From Prochlorococcus sp. AH-736-L23 (GTDB lineage Bacteria > Cyanobacteriota > Cyanobacteriia > PCC-6307 > Cyanobiaceae): a stretch of 58,186 nt of DNA. Shown here one piece after another: positions 10,714-21,153 of this stretch. Under the pieces are notes generated by a model. The model was not told the DNA's origin, ran no database searches, and was given only the letters and a program-made list of their open reading frames with translations. Position numbers and translations under genes: made by a program. Location of the stretch: contig JAOIPS010000006.1 in assembly GCA_028141225.1 (NCBI GenBank), positions 1 through 58,186 of the forward strand, written 5' to 3'. The stretch's first letter is position 1. Each line of letters begins with the position of its first letter.

Positions 10714-12105
10714 ATGCCTTGTGTAATATCTTCTCCTTCAACTGATAGTGGGAAAACTACATTATCGCTTTTACTATCTTGTTGGGCGTTCTCAAAAGGT
10801 ATAAAGATACAAACTTTCAAGGTTGGCCCAGATTATCTTGATCAACAACAACTTAGTTCAATTGGCCAACCTATCTGTAGGAATTTAGATGTTTTTTTAA
10901 GTGGTGAGGAATGGGTTCAAGAAAGTTTTTTTAAACATTCTTTGAAATATGAATACTCATTAATTGAAGGCGCAATGGGACTATTTGATGGATTAGGGTC
11001 AACAACCTATTCCAGTACAGCAAATATCTCTAAACTTCTTAATGCCCCAATAATTTTTATTGTTAATGCTAGAGGTCAAGTAGCCTCTCTTTTGGCAACT
11101 ATTCGAGGTTTTAGAGATTTCGATAGTGAGTTGTCAATATCAGGAATTATATTTAACAACGTTAATTCAGATAGGCATAAAAAATTAATCAAAGAAGTTT
11201 TTAAAAATGAAGACATCGAAATTCTTGGATTTTTACCATCTGATTCAAAAATAACTTTAAACAAAGCTAATTTAGGTTTGATATCTCCAATGGATAATGG
11301 AAAAGAAATTGATGTTGAATATTTTGCAAATTTCGCCGAAAGAAATCTTGATGTATTTTCTCTTATTAAGTTCCTGAAATCTCCTCAAAAGAAAATATTT
11401 AATTCTGTCAATTTTAAAGATTTGAAAATAGATAAAAGTAAACCTATTGCAATTGCAGAAGATAAAATCTTTCATTTTCAATACCCTGAAACTAAGGAAT
11501 TTTTGAGTGAAATAGGCATACCATTGGTTTCATGGAGTATTTATAATGATGAAGAAATACCTAATGAGGCTTCTTCTTTAATTATTCCTGGGGGGTTCCC
11601 TGAAAAATATGCTGATCATATAAGTAGCTCTATAAAAAGCTTAAATTCGTTGAGGGAATTCCGCAAAAATGGATTTATATATGCCGAGTGCGGAGGGATG
11701 ATGATTTTAGGAGACTATATAAAAGATGAAAATGGTAATAATCATAAAATGAGTGGTATCCTGCCTTTTAGATCAAGTAAAAGTAAACTTTCAGTAGGTT
11801 ATAGATACATTGAAGGTTTAAAAGATACTCCGATCATTAAACAAAGTCAATTAATTAGAGGACATGAATTTCATTATTGGGAAATTGAAAATAATTTATC
11901 TGAACTTGATTTCGAAAAAGCTGAGAATCAGAAGAAACTTTATTCCCCATGGAAAATTAGATCTTGGGAAACTGAATACAAAAATGAAGGCTTTTTTGAT
12001 GAAAAATTACATGCAAGTTGGATTCACTTACATTTGCCAAGTTCTCCAGAAGTCGCAAAAAACTTTATAGATGCCACCCAAATTAGTTCTTCAAAACATT
12101 CTTAA
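10714..12105 (+). CDS. cobB: Cobyrinate a,c-diamide synthase
   Basis: Amidates the a and c side chains of cobyrinic acid with glutamine and ATP in B12 biosynthesis. The 463-residue enzyme has the N-terminal P-loop-like SSPSTDSGKTTLSLLL and the VGPDYLDQQQ substrate segment. Its C-terminal class I glutamine amidotransferase domain has the nucleophile Cys in IYAECGGMMILGD, GGFPEKY, and a catalytic His in the final LHASWIHLHLPSSP. It could also be named cbiA. It is translationally close to opcA (3-nt gap) and converges on the PAP2-like gene with a 4-nt overlap at the stops. Linking corrin synthesis to the OPP operon is common in marine picocyanobacteria. Confidence 0.93.
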   Translation: MPCVISSPSTDSGKTTLSLLLSCWAFSKGIKIQTFKVGPDYLDQQQLSSIGQPICRNLDVFLSGEEWVQESFFKHSLKYEYSLIEGAMGLFDGLGSTTYSSTANISKLLNAPIIFIVNARGQVASLLATIRGFRDFDSELSISGIIFNNVNSDRHKKLIKEVFKNEDIEILGFLPSDSKITLNKANLGLISPMDNGKEIDVEYFANFAERNLDVFSLIKFLKSPQKKIFNSVNFKDLKIDKSKPIAIAEDKIFHFQYPETKEFLSEIGIPLVSWSIYNDEEIPNEASSLIIPGGFPEKYADHISSSIKSLNSLREFRKNGFIYAECGGMMILGDYIKDENGNNHKMSGILPFRSSKSKLSVGYRYIEGLKDTPIIKQSQLIRGHEFHYWEIENNLSELDFEKAENQKKLYSPWKIRSWETEYKNEGFFDEKLHASWIHLHLPSSPEVAKNFIDATQISSSKHS

Positions 12106-12581
12106 TTTATTATCAAATCAAATATTTTGAGAGGAGAACCTAAAAAAAACATCCCAGGCAATGTGATTAATGGTCCTAAAAAACTCCCTACCATGACTTC
12201 AATTTTTGTATGGCCAAGGTTTTCTTTTAAAAGTAATTTAGATTGAGGGTCTTGTCTTTTTGATATTTTATTGATTTCTGCAGCTTGAATTCCCGCTGAT
12301 TTTCGAACGCCACTAGCGTCATACATAACTATTAGTGATACAGCAACTGATAATGCAAATATTGAGCTATCAAATCCCAATTCATAACCTATACCAGATG
12401 TAGCTCCAGTTATTAAGGCCGAATGACTTGAAGGCATACCACCCGTTTCGAACATAATTCCAAATCTTATCTCACCAGTTGAAAAGAAATTAAATACAAT
12501 TTTAAAAAATTGAGCTAGCAAACAGGATAGTAAGCTCCAGAAAAGAACTGAATTATCAAAAAAGGAAAAAAACTCAGACAT
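12102..12581 (-). CDS. Divergent PAP2 family membrane protein (DUF212)
   Basis: A 159-residue integral membrane protein. The phosphatase-like signature GGMPSSHSALITG is present at about 48-60, followed by a conserved YDASGVRKSAGIQA segment and a GHTKIEVMVGSFLG segment. This is the DUF212 group of acid phosphatase/vanadium-dependent haloperoxidase-like proteins. Its place directly downstream of crtE (13-nt gap) suggests a role in prenyl or other lipid phosphate metabolism, but that is inference from position. Four hydrophobic segments are visible. The stop overlaps that of cobB by 4 nt. Confidence 0.88.
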   Translation of the reverse strand: MSEFFSFFDNSVLFWSLLSCLLAQFFKIVFNFFSTGEIRFGIMFETGGMPSSHSALITGATSGIGYELGFDSSIFALSVAVSLIVMYDASGVRKSAGIQAAEINKISKRQDPQSKLLLKENLGHTKIEVMVGSFLGPLITLPGMFFLGSPLKIFDLIIN

Positions 12582-12594
12582 AAATTAAAAACAA

Positions 12595-13497
12595 TTATTT
12601 GTCTCTATTTGTAATAAAGTCGGCTAACGATATTAAATACTTTGCATCTGCACCCCAAGGTTCAATTGCTTTTTTGGCTTTTTCAACTAAATCAAATGCT
12701 CTTTTCTTTGACTCCTCCATTCCAAGTAATTTAGGGTAAGTCGTTTTGTCAGCCAAAAGATCTTTGCCAGCAGTTTTACCAAGCTTTTCACTGCTGGAAG
12801 TTAAATCAAGAATATCATCTATAATTTGAAAGGCTAACCCAATCCCCTCTGCATATGTTGTAAGAGCTTGTAAAAGTTTTTCGTTTGCGCCTGCGATCAT
12901 CGCGCCTGTTCTTACGCAGGCCTTTAATAAAGCCCCAGTCTTGTGAAGATGAATATATTCGAGAGTTTCAAGGTCGACTTCTTTGCCTTCGCATTCCAAA
13001 TCAACAACTTGTCCTCCAACTAGCCCTGGTGCACCAGAAACTAAGGATAATTCGCCGACTACATTTAATAGTCTATTTGGATCGACTCCAGGGCTTCTTA
13101 AAGAGACCATTTCAAAGGCCCTTGTTAATAAAGCATCGCCTGCAAGAATAGCTATCGCATCACCATATACTTTATGATTTGTCGGCCTACCTCTCCTTAA
13201 GTCATCATTATCCATTGCGGGCAGATCATCATGAATCAAGGACATTGTATGGATCATTTCTATTGCTACTGCAGTAGGAACAGCAAGAGAAGGTTCTCCT
13301 CCAGCCAGTGAGCAAGATGCTAAACATAAAATTGGACGTATCCTTTTCCCTCCAGCTAAAAGTGAATATCTCATTGATTCTCTTAATATTTCTGGATTCT
13401 CAGGGCCCAAGGAAAAATCAAGTGCTTCTTCTACAACCTTTTTTGTGTTTTTAAGATATTTTTCAAAATCAGAGATACTATTTATAACTTCAGTCAT
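12595..13497 (-). CDS. crtE: Geranylgeranyl diphosphate synthase
   Basis: Builds C20 prenyl diphosphate for carotenoids, the chlorophyll phytyl tail and quinones. The 300-residue enzyme has the first aspartate-rich motif [16 protein letters not shown] and the second DDILD, plus GGKRIRP near the N-terminus and the HLHKTGALL segment. The residues before the first motif (MIHTMSLIH) lack bulky aromatics immediately upstream, as expected for a GGPP-length product. It is the middle gene of the minus-strand group folD-crtE-PAP2-like, 37 nt after folD. Confidence 0.95.
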   Translation of the reverse strand: MTEVINSISDFEKYLKNTKKVVEEALDFSLGPENPEILRESMRYSLLAGGKRIRPILCLASCSLAGGEPSLAVPTAVAIEMIHTMSLIHDDLPAMDNDDLRRGRPTNHKVYGDAIAILAGDALLTRAFEMVSLRSPGVDPNRLLNVVGELSLVSGAPGLVGGQVVDLECEGKEVDLETLEYIHLHKTGALLKACVRTGAMIAGANEKLLQALTTYAEGIGLAFQIIDDILDLTSSSEKLGKTAGKDLLADKTTYPKLLGMEESKKRAFDLVEKAKKAIEPWGADAKYLISLADFITNRDK

Positions 13498-13534
13498 TTT
13501 ATACCTTTAGTAAAAAATTTTTTCATCTTAGATT

Positions 13535-14431
13535 TTATGGCAAAAGATCATTAAGAGTTGATGATAAACCAAATTGTTTTTGCCAGCTAAAAATAGTATT
13601 TACAAGTAACATTGTTACTGTCATTGGACCAACACCTCCTGGTACAGGTGTGTAAGCAAATACTTTAGAAATTACATCTTCTAATAATACATCGCCACAT
13701 AATCTGGTTTGGTTTTTATCAGAACTTTTTAATCTATGTATTCCAACATCAATAATTACTGCTCCTTCTTTCACAAAACTCGAATCTACAAGATTAGGTT
13801 TCCCTGCAGCCGCAATTAGAATGTCTGCTTCTTTACAGACTTTATTCAAATTTAATGTTTTAGAATGAGTCATTGTTACCGTGCCATTTAGATTCAAAAA
13901 CATAAGCGATAGTGGTTTCCCAACAAGCAAACTTCTCCCAATAACAACAATTTTCTTACCTTCAATTGTAATATTTTGGGATTTTAATAAATTAATAATT
14001 CCTGCTGGTGTGCATGATCTCATCGCAGGCTCATTTTTCACTAATTTGCCTATGTTTGTCTCATTTAATCCATCAACATCTTTGCTTGGATTAATATGGC
14101 TGATCAGTCTTTGCTCATCAAACTTCTCTGGGATGGGAAGTTGTAGTAACATTCCATCAATATTATTATCAGAATTAAGTTTGATTATTAATTGTTCAAC
14201 TTCTTTTTGTTCTACACTATCTTTTAAATGAAAGATAAAGCTCTTTATTCCAATCCTTGAGCATGCTTTTTCCTTGTTATTAACGTAAACACCACTAGCA
14301 GGGTCTTCCCCTATTCTTATTACAGCTAAACCGGGAGCTCTTTTTGCAAATTTTTTATTACTAGAGATATAGTCATTTAATCTTTCTTCAATTTCAAGAG
14401 ATAATTTTTTACCGTCTAATTTTAAGGACAT
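13535..14431 (-). CDS. folD: Bifunctional methylene-THF dehydrogenase/methenyl-THF cyclohydrolase
   Basis: Interconverts 5,10-methylene- and 10-formyl-tetrahydrofolate, supplying one-carbon units. The 298-residue protein has the usual signatures: VGEDPAS-type (here [19 protein letters not shown], with the catalytic Lys in YVNNKEK), LLQLPIP, the [19 protein letters not shown]-binding turn, and [15 protein letters not shown] at the C-terminus. Length is standard. It leads the folD-crtE-PAP2-like group on the minus strand and is divergent from the HD phosphohydrolase gene, with 74 nt between starts. Confidence 0.96.
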   Translation of the reverse strand: MSLKLDGKKLSLEIEERLNDYISSNKKFAKRAPGLAVIRIGEDPASGVYVNNKEKACSRIGIKSFIFHLKDSVEQKEVEQLIIKLNSDNNIDGMLLQLPIPEKFDEQRLISHINPSKDVDGLNETNIGKLVKNEPAMRSCTPAGIINLLKSQNITIEGKKIVVIGRSLLVGKPLSLMFLNLNGTVTMTHSKTLNLNKVCKEADILIAAAGKPNLVDSSFVKEGAVIIDVGIHRLKSSDKNQTRLCGDVLLEDVISKVFAYTPVPGGVGPMTVTMLLVNTIFSWQKQFGLSSTLNDLLP

Positions 14432-14505
14432 TTAGAAAAACATCTCCTTTTTATACCTAGCATGCCTATAATTTTAAATTATTCAAATAGATTAATCTAT
14501 ATTCT

Positions 14506-15978
14506 GTGCAAAACATCACAACTACCTTTAAGAAATTGTTTTATCTGTGGAGGCGAAGTCAAGTTCCAGTAAAACAACCAATTAAAATTTCAAGAATAGA
14601 CAATCTCATAATTTTTTTAGTATGCATTTTAATTTCAATAATTTCTTCTTATAAACTACTTCTTATCTCGCCTTTAAATATCCCAGATATTTTTTCTTGG
14701 CTTTTGACTTTTACTGAAATACTTATTAGTTCCGGAGTTTTGATATTAGTTTCAAAAAAAGAGAATCCCACAATTTCTTCAAGACAGATCTTCTTGATCA
14801 TTACTCTTCTTTTAGCAGTTCAAGTTGCAAAATTAGCCTTGGCTTCAAGCATAAGTCCATTATCTATGATAATCCCACCGGCATTAATAATATCTCAAGG
14901 AATGGGAAGCATAACAGCTTTAGCTTGGGTATCAATAGCGAGTCTTTTTTGGCCTGATCCAGAAATTGTTATCAATAACAATTTATTTTTTATTTTATTA
15001 GTTTGCGCTTCGATTGTATCTCTTCTTGGAGGAAGAATAAGAAGTAGAGCTCAGTTACTTCAACTATCAATTTTTGTCCCCATAGGATCGTTCTTGAGTC
15101 AATGGATATTGATAGGTAAGGATAATATATCTCTTATTTACAAACAAGATTTTGTTTTAGCTAATAGGGATATATTTTCTGATTCCTTGTTATTAGCAAT
15201 AGTTATGCTTTTTACAATCTTATTTATCCCTATTTTTGAATCGATTTTCGGATTATTAACTAAAGCAAGATTACTTGAATTGGCTGATAAGGAGAAACCT
15301 CTAATTAGAAGATTGTCTCTAGAAGCTCCTGGTACTTTTGAACATACCTTACTTATATGTGGTTTAGCAGAGGAGGCAACAAGAATGATTGGTGGTGATA
15401 TTGATCTAATTAAAACTGGGGCTTTATATCATGATGTTGGCAAATTGCATGCACCTAACTGGTTTATTGAAAATCAGGATGGTTCAAAAAATCCGCATGA
15501 CGAATTAGATGATCCGATTAAAAGTGCAGAAGTATTACAGGCTCATGTTGATGAAGGATTGAAATTTGCAAGAAAAAATAGACTACCTAAACTGATAGCT
15601 AATTTTATTCCTGAACATCAAGGAACCCTAAAAATGGGTTATTTTTTTCAAAAAGCTAAAGAAAAAAATCTCGATATTAATGAATATTGTTTTAGATACA
15701 AAGGTCCTATTCCTCAGTCAAAAGAAACAGCTATTTTAATGCTTGCGGATGGATGTGAAGCAGCACTAAGAGCTATGAATATTAATGCATCTGATAAAGA
15801 AGCTTTGGCAACAATCTCTAATATTATCTACTCGCGAAAGAAAGATGGGCAATTAGATGATAGTAATTTATCGAAAGGAGAAATTTTTCTAATAAAAAGG
15901 GCATTCTTGAATGTCTGGAAAAGAATTAGACATAGAAGAATTCAGTATCCAACAAGCAAGAATAATACTTTTTCTTAA
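14506..15978 (+). CDS. 7TM-HD phosphohydrolase (PgpH/YqfF-like)
   Basis: A 490-residue membrane protein starting at GTG 14506. Residues about 32-250 carry about six to seven hydrophobic segments (7TM-7TMR_HD region). The cytoplasmic HD domain follows, with His280 in APGTFEHTLLICGLAEEA, the HD pair His309-Asp310 in ALYHDVGKL, a distal EHQGT and a final D in MLADGCEAA. Homologues such as PgpH hydrolyse cyclic di-AMP. The large extracellular domain of full-length PgpH is missing, which is normal for cyanobacterial versions. c-di-AMP as substrate is family knowledge; sensing input is unknown. Confidence 0.88.
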   Translation: MQNITTTFKKLFYLWRRSQVPVKQPIKISRIDNLIIFLVCILISIISSYKLLLISPLNIPDIFSWLLTFTEILISSGVLILVSKKENPTISSRQIFLIITLLLAVQVAKLALASSISPLSMIIPPALIISQGMGSITALAWVSIASLFWPDPEIVINNNLFFILLVCASIVSLLGGRIRSRAQLLQLSIFVPIGSFLSQWILIGKDNISLIYKQDFVLANRDIFSDSLLLAIVMLFTILFIPIFESIFGLLTKARLLELADKEKPLIRRLSLEAPGTFEHTLLICGLAEEATRMIGGDIDLIKTGALYHDVGKLHAPNWFIENQDGSKNPHDELDDPIKSAEVLQAHVDEGLKFARKNRLPKLIANFIPEHQGTLKMGYFFQKAKEKNLDINEYCFRYKGPIPQSKETAILMLADGCEAALRAMNINASDKEALATISNIIYSRKKDGQLDDSNLSKGEIFLIKRAFLNVWKRIRHRRIQYPTSKNNTFS

Positions 15979-15987
15979 TTTTAAATT

Positions 15988-16380
15988 TTATAACCTAATA
16001 CTTCTTCGATGTTTTGGATTACACCAATAAAGAAGAGCTAAAGTACTTAATAATGTTGTTAAAAGAGTAAACCCACCAATTCCATAAATGTCTTGAAGAG
16101 TTATGAGCCTTACTACTGAATAAGGACCCATTCCAGAAATTACCATTGCTAAGGATACTAGAGTTAAAGTTACACCCCATTTTCTTTCTGCTAAAAGAGC
16201 TGCTGAAGAAACTATTCCAACAATTGCAGCAGGCCATCCAAGACTTATTGCAAGAGTTATATTCGCAACTTTTAGTGGAGGCCCATAACTTATTATTAAT
16301 GCGATTATTGGAAGTGCAATTATGTTGCCGATTAAGCCAACCCATGAAAGTGCCCAATATCCAAGTACCCTTTCTCTCAT
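15988..16380 (-). CDS. Conserved four-helix membrane protein of unknown function
   Basis: A 130-residue hydrophobic protein with four clear membrane segments: WVGLIGNIIALPIIALII, AISLGWPAAIVGIVSSAALL, a third around VTLTLVSLAMVISGMG, and IGGFTLLTTLLSTLALLYW. It ends in a basic tail (KHRRSIRL). It begins at MRERVLGYW. A second frame across the same bases gives an improbable Asn/Ser-rich protein and is rejected. It converges on the HD-protein gene (9 nt) and lies 82 nt downstream of leuA on the same strand. I do not recognise a named family. Confidence 0.7.
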   Translation of the reverse strand: MRERVLGYWALSWVGLIGNIIALPIIALIISYGPPLKVANITLAISLGWPAAIVGIVSSAALLAERKWGVTLTLVSLAMVISGMGPYSVVRLITLQDIYGIGGFTLLTTLLSTLALLYWCNPKHRRSIRL

Positions 16381-16462
16381 TATTTACTGCTTTAACTATT
16401 AATTTAATCTACAGTATTGCGAGACTACTTTTAATGCTACTTAATATTCCTAAGAAAATAAT

Positions 16463-18103
16463 TTAATTTGCAGGATTAGATAGAAATTTATTATCAGAAT
16501 TCTCTAAATTATCAAATTGTGGATGAATTGAATTTTTTTTCTCAGAAAATACAAGCCTATTTAAAGCGTTAACGTAAGCATTCGCTGCAGCAACTACAAC
16601 GTCTGTATCAGCAGAATGACCTGAATATATTTTATTATCCCTTCTTATTCTTATTGTTACTTCGCCCAAAGCATCAATCCCTTCTGTTACCGACTTAACA
16701 GAAAATTCAATTAATTCATTAGGAACTTTAGCTAATTTATTTAAGGCCTCGCATACAGCATCAACGGGTCCAGTCCCTATTGATACAGCAGTGTCTTCAA
16801 TATTATCTTCCGTGTTTAGAAGCGAAATAGTGGCAGTAGGTTTAGATGCGTTACCACAACTTACTTGTACAAGACTTAATTGAAATTTAGCTTCTGGGAG
16901 CTGAACTTGTTCACTAACAATTGCTTCTAAATCCCTATCAGTAATTTCTCTTTTCCTATCAGCTAAATCCTTAAAACGAGCAAAAGCATCATTTAAATCT
17001 TCTCGGCTCAAGTCATATCCCATCTCTTCTAATCTTGCTCTTACCGCACTCCTTCCACTAAGTTTCCCTAAAGAAATTTTGTTTTCACTCAAACCAACAG
17101 TTTTTGCATCGATAATTTCGTAAGTTAGTCTATTTTTTAAAACCCCATCTTGATGAATGCCTGACTCATGTGCAAAAGCATTAGCTCCCACAATTGCTTT
17201 ATTAGGTTGTACGGTCATTCCAGTTAAATTAGAAACAAGTCTAGAGGTTTTCGTTATTTCTTCTGTTCTTATAGCCGTAAGAGGAGTTGGGGAATCTGGA
17301 TTTCTATTGAAAAAACTATTAAAAAAACTTTTCCTAACATGAAGAGCCATTACTAATTCTTCTAGAGAGGCATTCCCGGCTCTTTCACCAATTCCATTGA
17401 TAGTACATTCTAGTTGTCTTGCTCCATTTTTTACTGCCTCAAGAAAATTGGCTACTGCCAAACCCAAATCATTATGACCATGAACCGAGATTACTGCCTC
17501 ATCAATATTTGGAACATTTTTATTTATGTCGAAAATTAGGTTGCCAAATTCACTAGGAGTTGTAAATCCAACAGTATCAGGTATATTTATTGTTGTCGCT
17601 CCTGCAGAAATTGCTAGTTGAATAACTTCGTATAAAAATTCGGGATCACTCCTTGAGGCATCTTCACAAGAAAACTCAATATCATCTACTAATGATTTTG
17701 CATAATTAACCATTTCTGGAACTATTTGAAGAACATCTTTTCTGGATTTTTTAAGTTTATGTTTAAGATGAATATCACTTGTGGCAATAAAAGTATGTAT
17801 TCTTTTCTTGGGAGCTGGGCTTACTGCTTCGTAACATGCTTTTATATCTCCTTTAGAAGCTCTAGCTAAACCGCATATTATAGGGCCATTTTCTTTCCCT
17901 ACAGCATTAGCAATTTTATTAACAGCTTTAAAATCTCCTGGACTTGCGAAAGGGAATCCAGCTTCAATAACATCTACTCCTAATCTTGCTAATTGATGGG
18001 CGATAGCAAGTTTTTCTTCAAGATTTAAACTGGCACCAGGAGATTGCTCTCCATCTCGAAGAGTTGTATCAAATATCAAAATTCTTCCAGGATCTTTTGA
18101 CAT
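16463..18103 (-). CDS. leuA: 2-isopropylmalate synthase
   Basis: Condenses acetyl-CoA with 2-oxoisovalerate in the first committed step of leucine synthesis. The 546-residue protein opens with the HMGL-like TIM-barrel signature [17 protein letters not shown] and contains the metal-binding HGHNDLG and the [18 protein letters not shown] segment. A C-terminal LeuA allosteric domain follows from about residue 400, which normally confers leucine feedback inhibition. Length is typical for the long form. A 225-nt AT-rich gap separates it from the divergent GH57 gene. Confidence 0.96.
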   Translation of the reverse strand: MSKDPGRILIFDTTLRDGEQSPGASLNLEEKLAIAHQLARLGVDVIEAGFPFASPGDFKAVNKIANAVGKENGPIICGLARASKGDIKACYEAVSPAPKKRIHTFIATSDIHLKHKLKKSRKDVLQIVPEMVNYAKSLVDDIEFSCEDASRSDPEFLYEVIQLAISAGATTINIPDTVGFTTPSEFGNLIFDINKNVPNIDEAVISVHGHNDLGLAVANFLEAVKNGARQLECTINGIGERAGNASLEELVMALHVRKSFFNSFFNRNPDSPTPLTAIRTEEITKTSRLVSNLTGMTVQPNKAIVGANAFAHESGIHQDGVLKNRLTYEIIDAKTVGLSENKISLGKLSGRSAVRARLEEMGYDLSREDLNDAFARFKDLADRKREITDRDLEAIVSEQVQLPEAKFQLSLVQVSCGNASKPTATISLLNTEDNIEDTAVSIGTGPVDAVCEALNKLAKVPNELIEFSVKSVTEGIDALGEVTIRIRRDNKIYSGHSADTDVVVAAANAYVNALNRLVFSEKKNSIHPQFDNLENSDNKFLSNPAN

Positions 18104-18328
18104 CAGAGGTAATAAACTAAACTTATATTAAGCTAATTAAAAAAATTTGACTAGATTTACTTCATCAAAAATAAGCTGAAAGTTTATAACTTAAATAATA
18201 TTGATTAAAATTCTGAAAAAAAAAATAAAATAAATAAATTTTTAAAGTATTCTTTTAGGATTAAATCCTTCTTTTTATAAAAAATAATCTCGGATTTTTA
18301 TAGAACTATAGGCATAAATTTAAAAAGT

Positions 18329-19912
18329 ATGAATGGTCAATACTCTAAAAATAAGATTTTAGGCCAGTTAGCGATTGTTTTACATGCGCATCTACCTTAT
18401 GTAAGAAAAAATGAAAAAAACTCGTTAGAAGAGGATTGGTTATTTCAGGCGATTCTGGAATGTTACATACCTCTACTTCAATCAATAGAATCTTCTAAAA
18501 ATGAAAATCCTTTAAATACCAAACTTACTATTAGTTTGTCTCCGACATTATTATCACTTTTAAATAATAAAAAAATTCAAGAAACATTCCCAAGCTGGAT
18601 TGAAACAAGAAATAATTTCTTAAACGAACTGCCAAAAGAAGAAAAAAATGCCTCTGCATTTTTAATGAATAACCTTAATGACAAATACTTGTATTGGCAA
18701 AAATGTTCTGGAAATTTAATTGAGAAGTTTAGAGTTTTAAATAACTCTGGAAATTTGGATATTCTTACTTGTGCTGCTACACATGGATATTTGCCAATTT
18801 TAAGGGAGAATCCAGAAACTGTTAAAGGACAAATCAATACAGCCATTAGGAATCATGAAAATATTTTTGGAACTAAGCCTTTAGGTATATGGTTACCTGA
18901 ATGTGCATATTATGAGAATTTAGATGAAATACTATTTAATTCTGGAATTAGATATGCAATCTTAGATGGTCACGGTATTCTAAACGCAACTCCAAGGCCT
19001 AGGTATGGTGTGTATGCTCCAATCTGCTCGAAAAAAGGAGTTGCCTTCTTTGGAAGAGACAGTGAATCAACTTTACCTGTTTGGTCTGCAAACGACGGAT
19101 TTCCAGGAGACAAGGTTTATAGGGAATTTCATAAAGATTTGGGATGGGAATTACCTATCTCCAAACTCCAAAAGAAAGGTATCTCAACTAAAAGACCTTT
19201 GGGTTTAAAGTTTCATAAAATTACAGATGATAAATTACCGTTAGGGGAAAAGGCATTTTACTTAGAAAATGAAGCCAAAGAGAAGGTTGCAGAACATGCT
19301 GATTCTTATCTTTTTGCGAGATCCAAGCAATTAGAAAAATTAACATTATCCTCTTCCTTTAAGCCCTTATTGGTGGCTCCATTTGATGCAGAGTTATTTG
19401 GTCATTGGTGGTATGAGGGACCTTTTTTTATTGAAAATATTTTAAAAAACTCTAGTAAATATTCAATTAAGCTTACAAATTTAAAAGAATTCTTAATTCA
19501 AAAGCCAAATCTTCAGATTTGCGATCCATCACCATCAAGCTGGGGACAAGGAGGATACCATAACTACTGGATTAATGATGCAAATGCGTGGATTGTTCCG
19601 GAAATAACTAAGGCAGGCTCAACTTTTGTTGATTTATGCACAAAAAGATTAAATAATGACTTGTCACTAAGACTTTTCAAGCAAGCAGCAAGAGAATTAC
19701 TTCTCTCTGAGTCCTCTGATTGGAGTTTTATACTAAGGGCTGGAACTACAACTGAACTTGCAAAAGAAAGGATAGAAAGACATTTGTTCAGGTTCTGGAA
19801 AATAGTTGAAATGATTAAAAATCATTCCAATATTAATTTAAAATTTCTTGAAGATATTGAGGAAGAAGATAAAGTTTTCCCAGATATTAATATTGATGAT
19901 TGGCGAAAATAA
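18329..19912 (+). CDS. GH57 family 1,4-alpha-glucan branching enzyme-like protein
   Basis: A 527-residue GH57 (DUF1957-type) glycoside hydrolase. Visible conserved regions are HAHLPYV at 19-25, THGYLP near 151, GIWLPECAY with the probable nucleophile Glu191, and PFDAELFGHWWYEG with the probable acid/base Asp353. A C-terminal helical domain holds SSDWSFILRAGTTTELA. The closest characterised relatives are GH57 glucan branching enzymes, so a glycogen role alongside malQ is likely. An amylase-type activity is possible, because GH57 proteins are often misassigned. The upstream gap contains a small AGGAT/ATCCT hairpin followed by T residues near 18257-18278. Confidence 0.85.
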   Translation: MNGQYSKNKILGQLAIVLHAHLPYVRKNEKNSLEEDWLFQAILECYIPLLQSIESSKNENPLNTKLTISLSPTLLSLLNNKKIQETFPSWIETRNNFLNELPKEEKNASAFLMNNLNDKYLYWQKCSGNLIEKFRVLNNSGNLDILTCAATHGYLPILRENPETVKGQINTAIRNHENIFGTKPLGIWLPECAYYENLDEILFNSGIRYAILDGHGILNATPRPRYGVYAPICSKKGVAFFGRDSESTLPVWSANDGFPGDKVYREFHKDLGWELPISKLQKKGISTKRPLGLKFHKITDDKLPLGEKAFYLENEAKEKVAEHADSYLFARSKQLEKLTLSSSFKPLLVAPFDAELFGHWWYEGPFFIENILKNSSKYSIKLTNLKEFLIQKPNLQICDPSPSSWGQGGYHNYWINDANAWIVPEITKAGSTFVDLCTKRLNNDLSLRLFKQAARELLLSESSDWSFILRAGTTTELAKERIERHLFRFWKIVEMIKNHSNINLKFLEDIEEEDKVFPDINIDDWRK

Positions 19913-19918
19913 AAAATA

Positions 19919-21130
19919 CTAATTTAACTTAAGCATTCCTAGTTTTACTTTTAGAGGTGAATTGATAAACATCTTACTCATAACATAAATTAGTTTTGGG
20001 AGTGGAAGCGTATTGGTAAGAAAACCTACCCATTCATTAGTTGACAATCTAAAGAAATTTGAGAAAAAGCTTCTTAATCTACTTTCGTCAAAACTCATCA
20101 ATCTTCTCAGACCATATTGGTAAAGTTTATGCCTTTGTGTTAACTCGTAAGGCCATAGGATCTCCCAACCTTTTGTTGCTAGTTCAAGAGAACTTAGATG
20201 AGGTTCTTTTAAAAAGATTGCTAATTTTTCTGCAAGTAGCGGAGCTCTTCTTAATAAAGATCCGATCATGTATCCTGATGCAGGATGCACCATGCTAGCA
20301 GCCCCTCCAAAACCAAGTACAAATTGTTTTTTAAATGGGAGGGGTAAATTCATTGGGAAAAGGCAATTTTCTTCATGAAAAACTTCACTCACCTCAATAC
20401 CCTTTCTTTTTAATCTTTTAAAAAGTCTTTTTTTAAGATTTTCTTGAGATAATGCAGGATAACTGGCCAATGATGTTTCTTCAACAAAAAAAGTTTCATT
20501 TCCAAGATCCATTGCATAGAGAAAGGATGGAGATGATAACTTCTCTTCATTGCTTAAATGATTTGGACGAAAATCCATTAAAACAAACTGTTCCTTATTG
20601 ACGGGTGGCGATGAAAATTTGCCGACAATTCCATACGCAGATTGTTGAGCGATTTCATTTTGGACTGGTCTTTTAACAAAATTACTTTTATGCCCACTTG
20701 CGTCAATGACTAACCTTGACTTTATCCTTAGTCCTGAAAAACAAATTACCTCAGATATTTTATCTTTCTTTTTAATATCTTTTGCTGTTTCATTCAACCA
20801 TTCAATACCTTTACACTTTTTTAAAAGTTCATTTTGAAAGGCTTCTTGATTTATCAAACCATAATCGTAATTATGTTTTGTTGGATTATTTTCCTTTTTA
20901 TTTTCCCCATTTCCAAAAAAACTAACTGTTTTACACCATCGATGAGATAACAAAGACTCTAATCCTAATTCCTCTAATTCAGATGCCCAAATACCATATG
21001 TATTCTCCCATTTTTCATTTGGAGATTTAGTTGATATCCCCTTTATATTAAGATTTTGCTTGGCTAATTCTGAAGCCAAGCATAGTGCTGCAGGCCCTGA
21101 TCCTAGAATTAAAATATCAAGTGTTTCCAT
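19919..21130 (-). CDS. crtL: Lycopene cyclase, CrtL type
   Basis: Cyclises lycopene to beta-ended carotenoids (beta-carotene, then zeaxanthin). The 403-residue flavoprotein has the N-terminal dinucleotide-binding LDILILGSGPAALCLASELA, NTYGIWASELEELGLESL (the conserved cyclase YG.W motif), VIDASGHKS, FLYAMDLGNETFFVEETSL, and GFGGAASMVHPASGYMIG. These are shared by plant-like CrtL-b and CrtL-e cyclases. Prochlorococcus has both, and the motifs here look more like CrtL-b, though I cannot separate them firmly. It is 23 nt downstream of gyrA on the same strand and convergent with the GH57 gene (6 nt). Confidence 0.9.
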   Translation of the reverse strand: METLDILILGSGPAALCLASELAKQNLNIKGISTKSPNEKWENTYGIWASELEELGLESLLSHRWCKTVSFFGNGENKKENNPTKHNYDYGLINQEAFQNELLKKCKGIEWLNETAKDIKKKDKISEVICFSGLRIKSRLVIDASGHKSNFVKRPVQNEIAQQSAYGIVGKFSSPPVNKEQFVLMDFRPNHLSNEEKLSSPSFLYAMDLGNETFFVEETSLASYPALSQENLKKRLFKRLKRKGIEVSEVFHEENCLFPMNLPLPFKKQFVLGFGGAASMVHPASGYMIGSLLRRAPLLAEKLAIFLKEPHLSSLELATKGWEILWPYELTQRHKLYQYGLRRLMSFDESRLRSFFSNFFRLSTNEWVGFLTNTLPLPKLIYVMSKMFINSPLKVKLGMLKLN

Positions 21131-21153
21131 ATGATCTAATAAACCATTTTCTT

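Noticed and set aside
12885..13151. Plus-strand ORF of 88 codons inside crtE
   Set aside because: It is fully antisense to a clear, motif-complete GGPP synthase and its product is an Arg/Leu/Gln-rich sequence with no family pattern.
13881..14231. Plus-strand ORF of 116 codons inside folD
   Set aside because: Shadow of the folD reading frame; folD has all its motifs on the other strand.
16019..16357. Second minus-strand frame of 112 codons over the small membrane protein
   Set aside because: The product is an Asn/Ser/Cys-rich low-complexity string, while the other frame gives four regular membrane helices.
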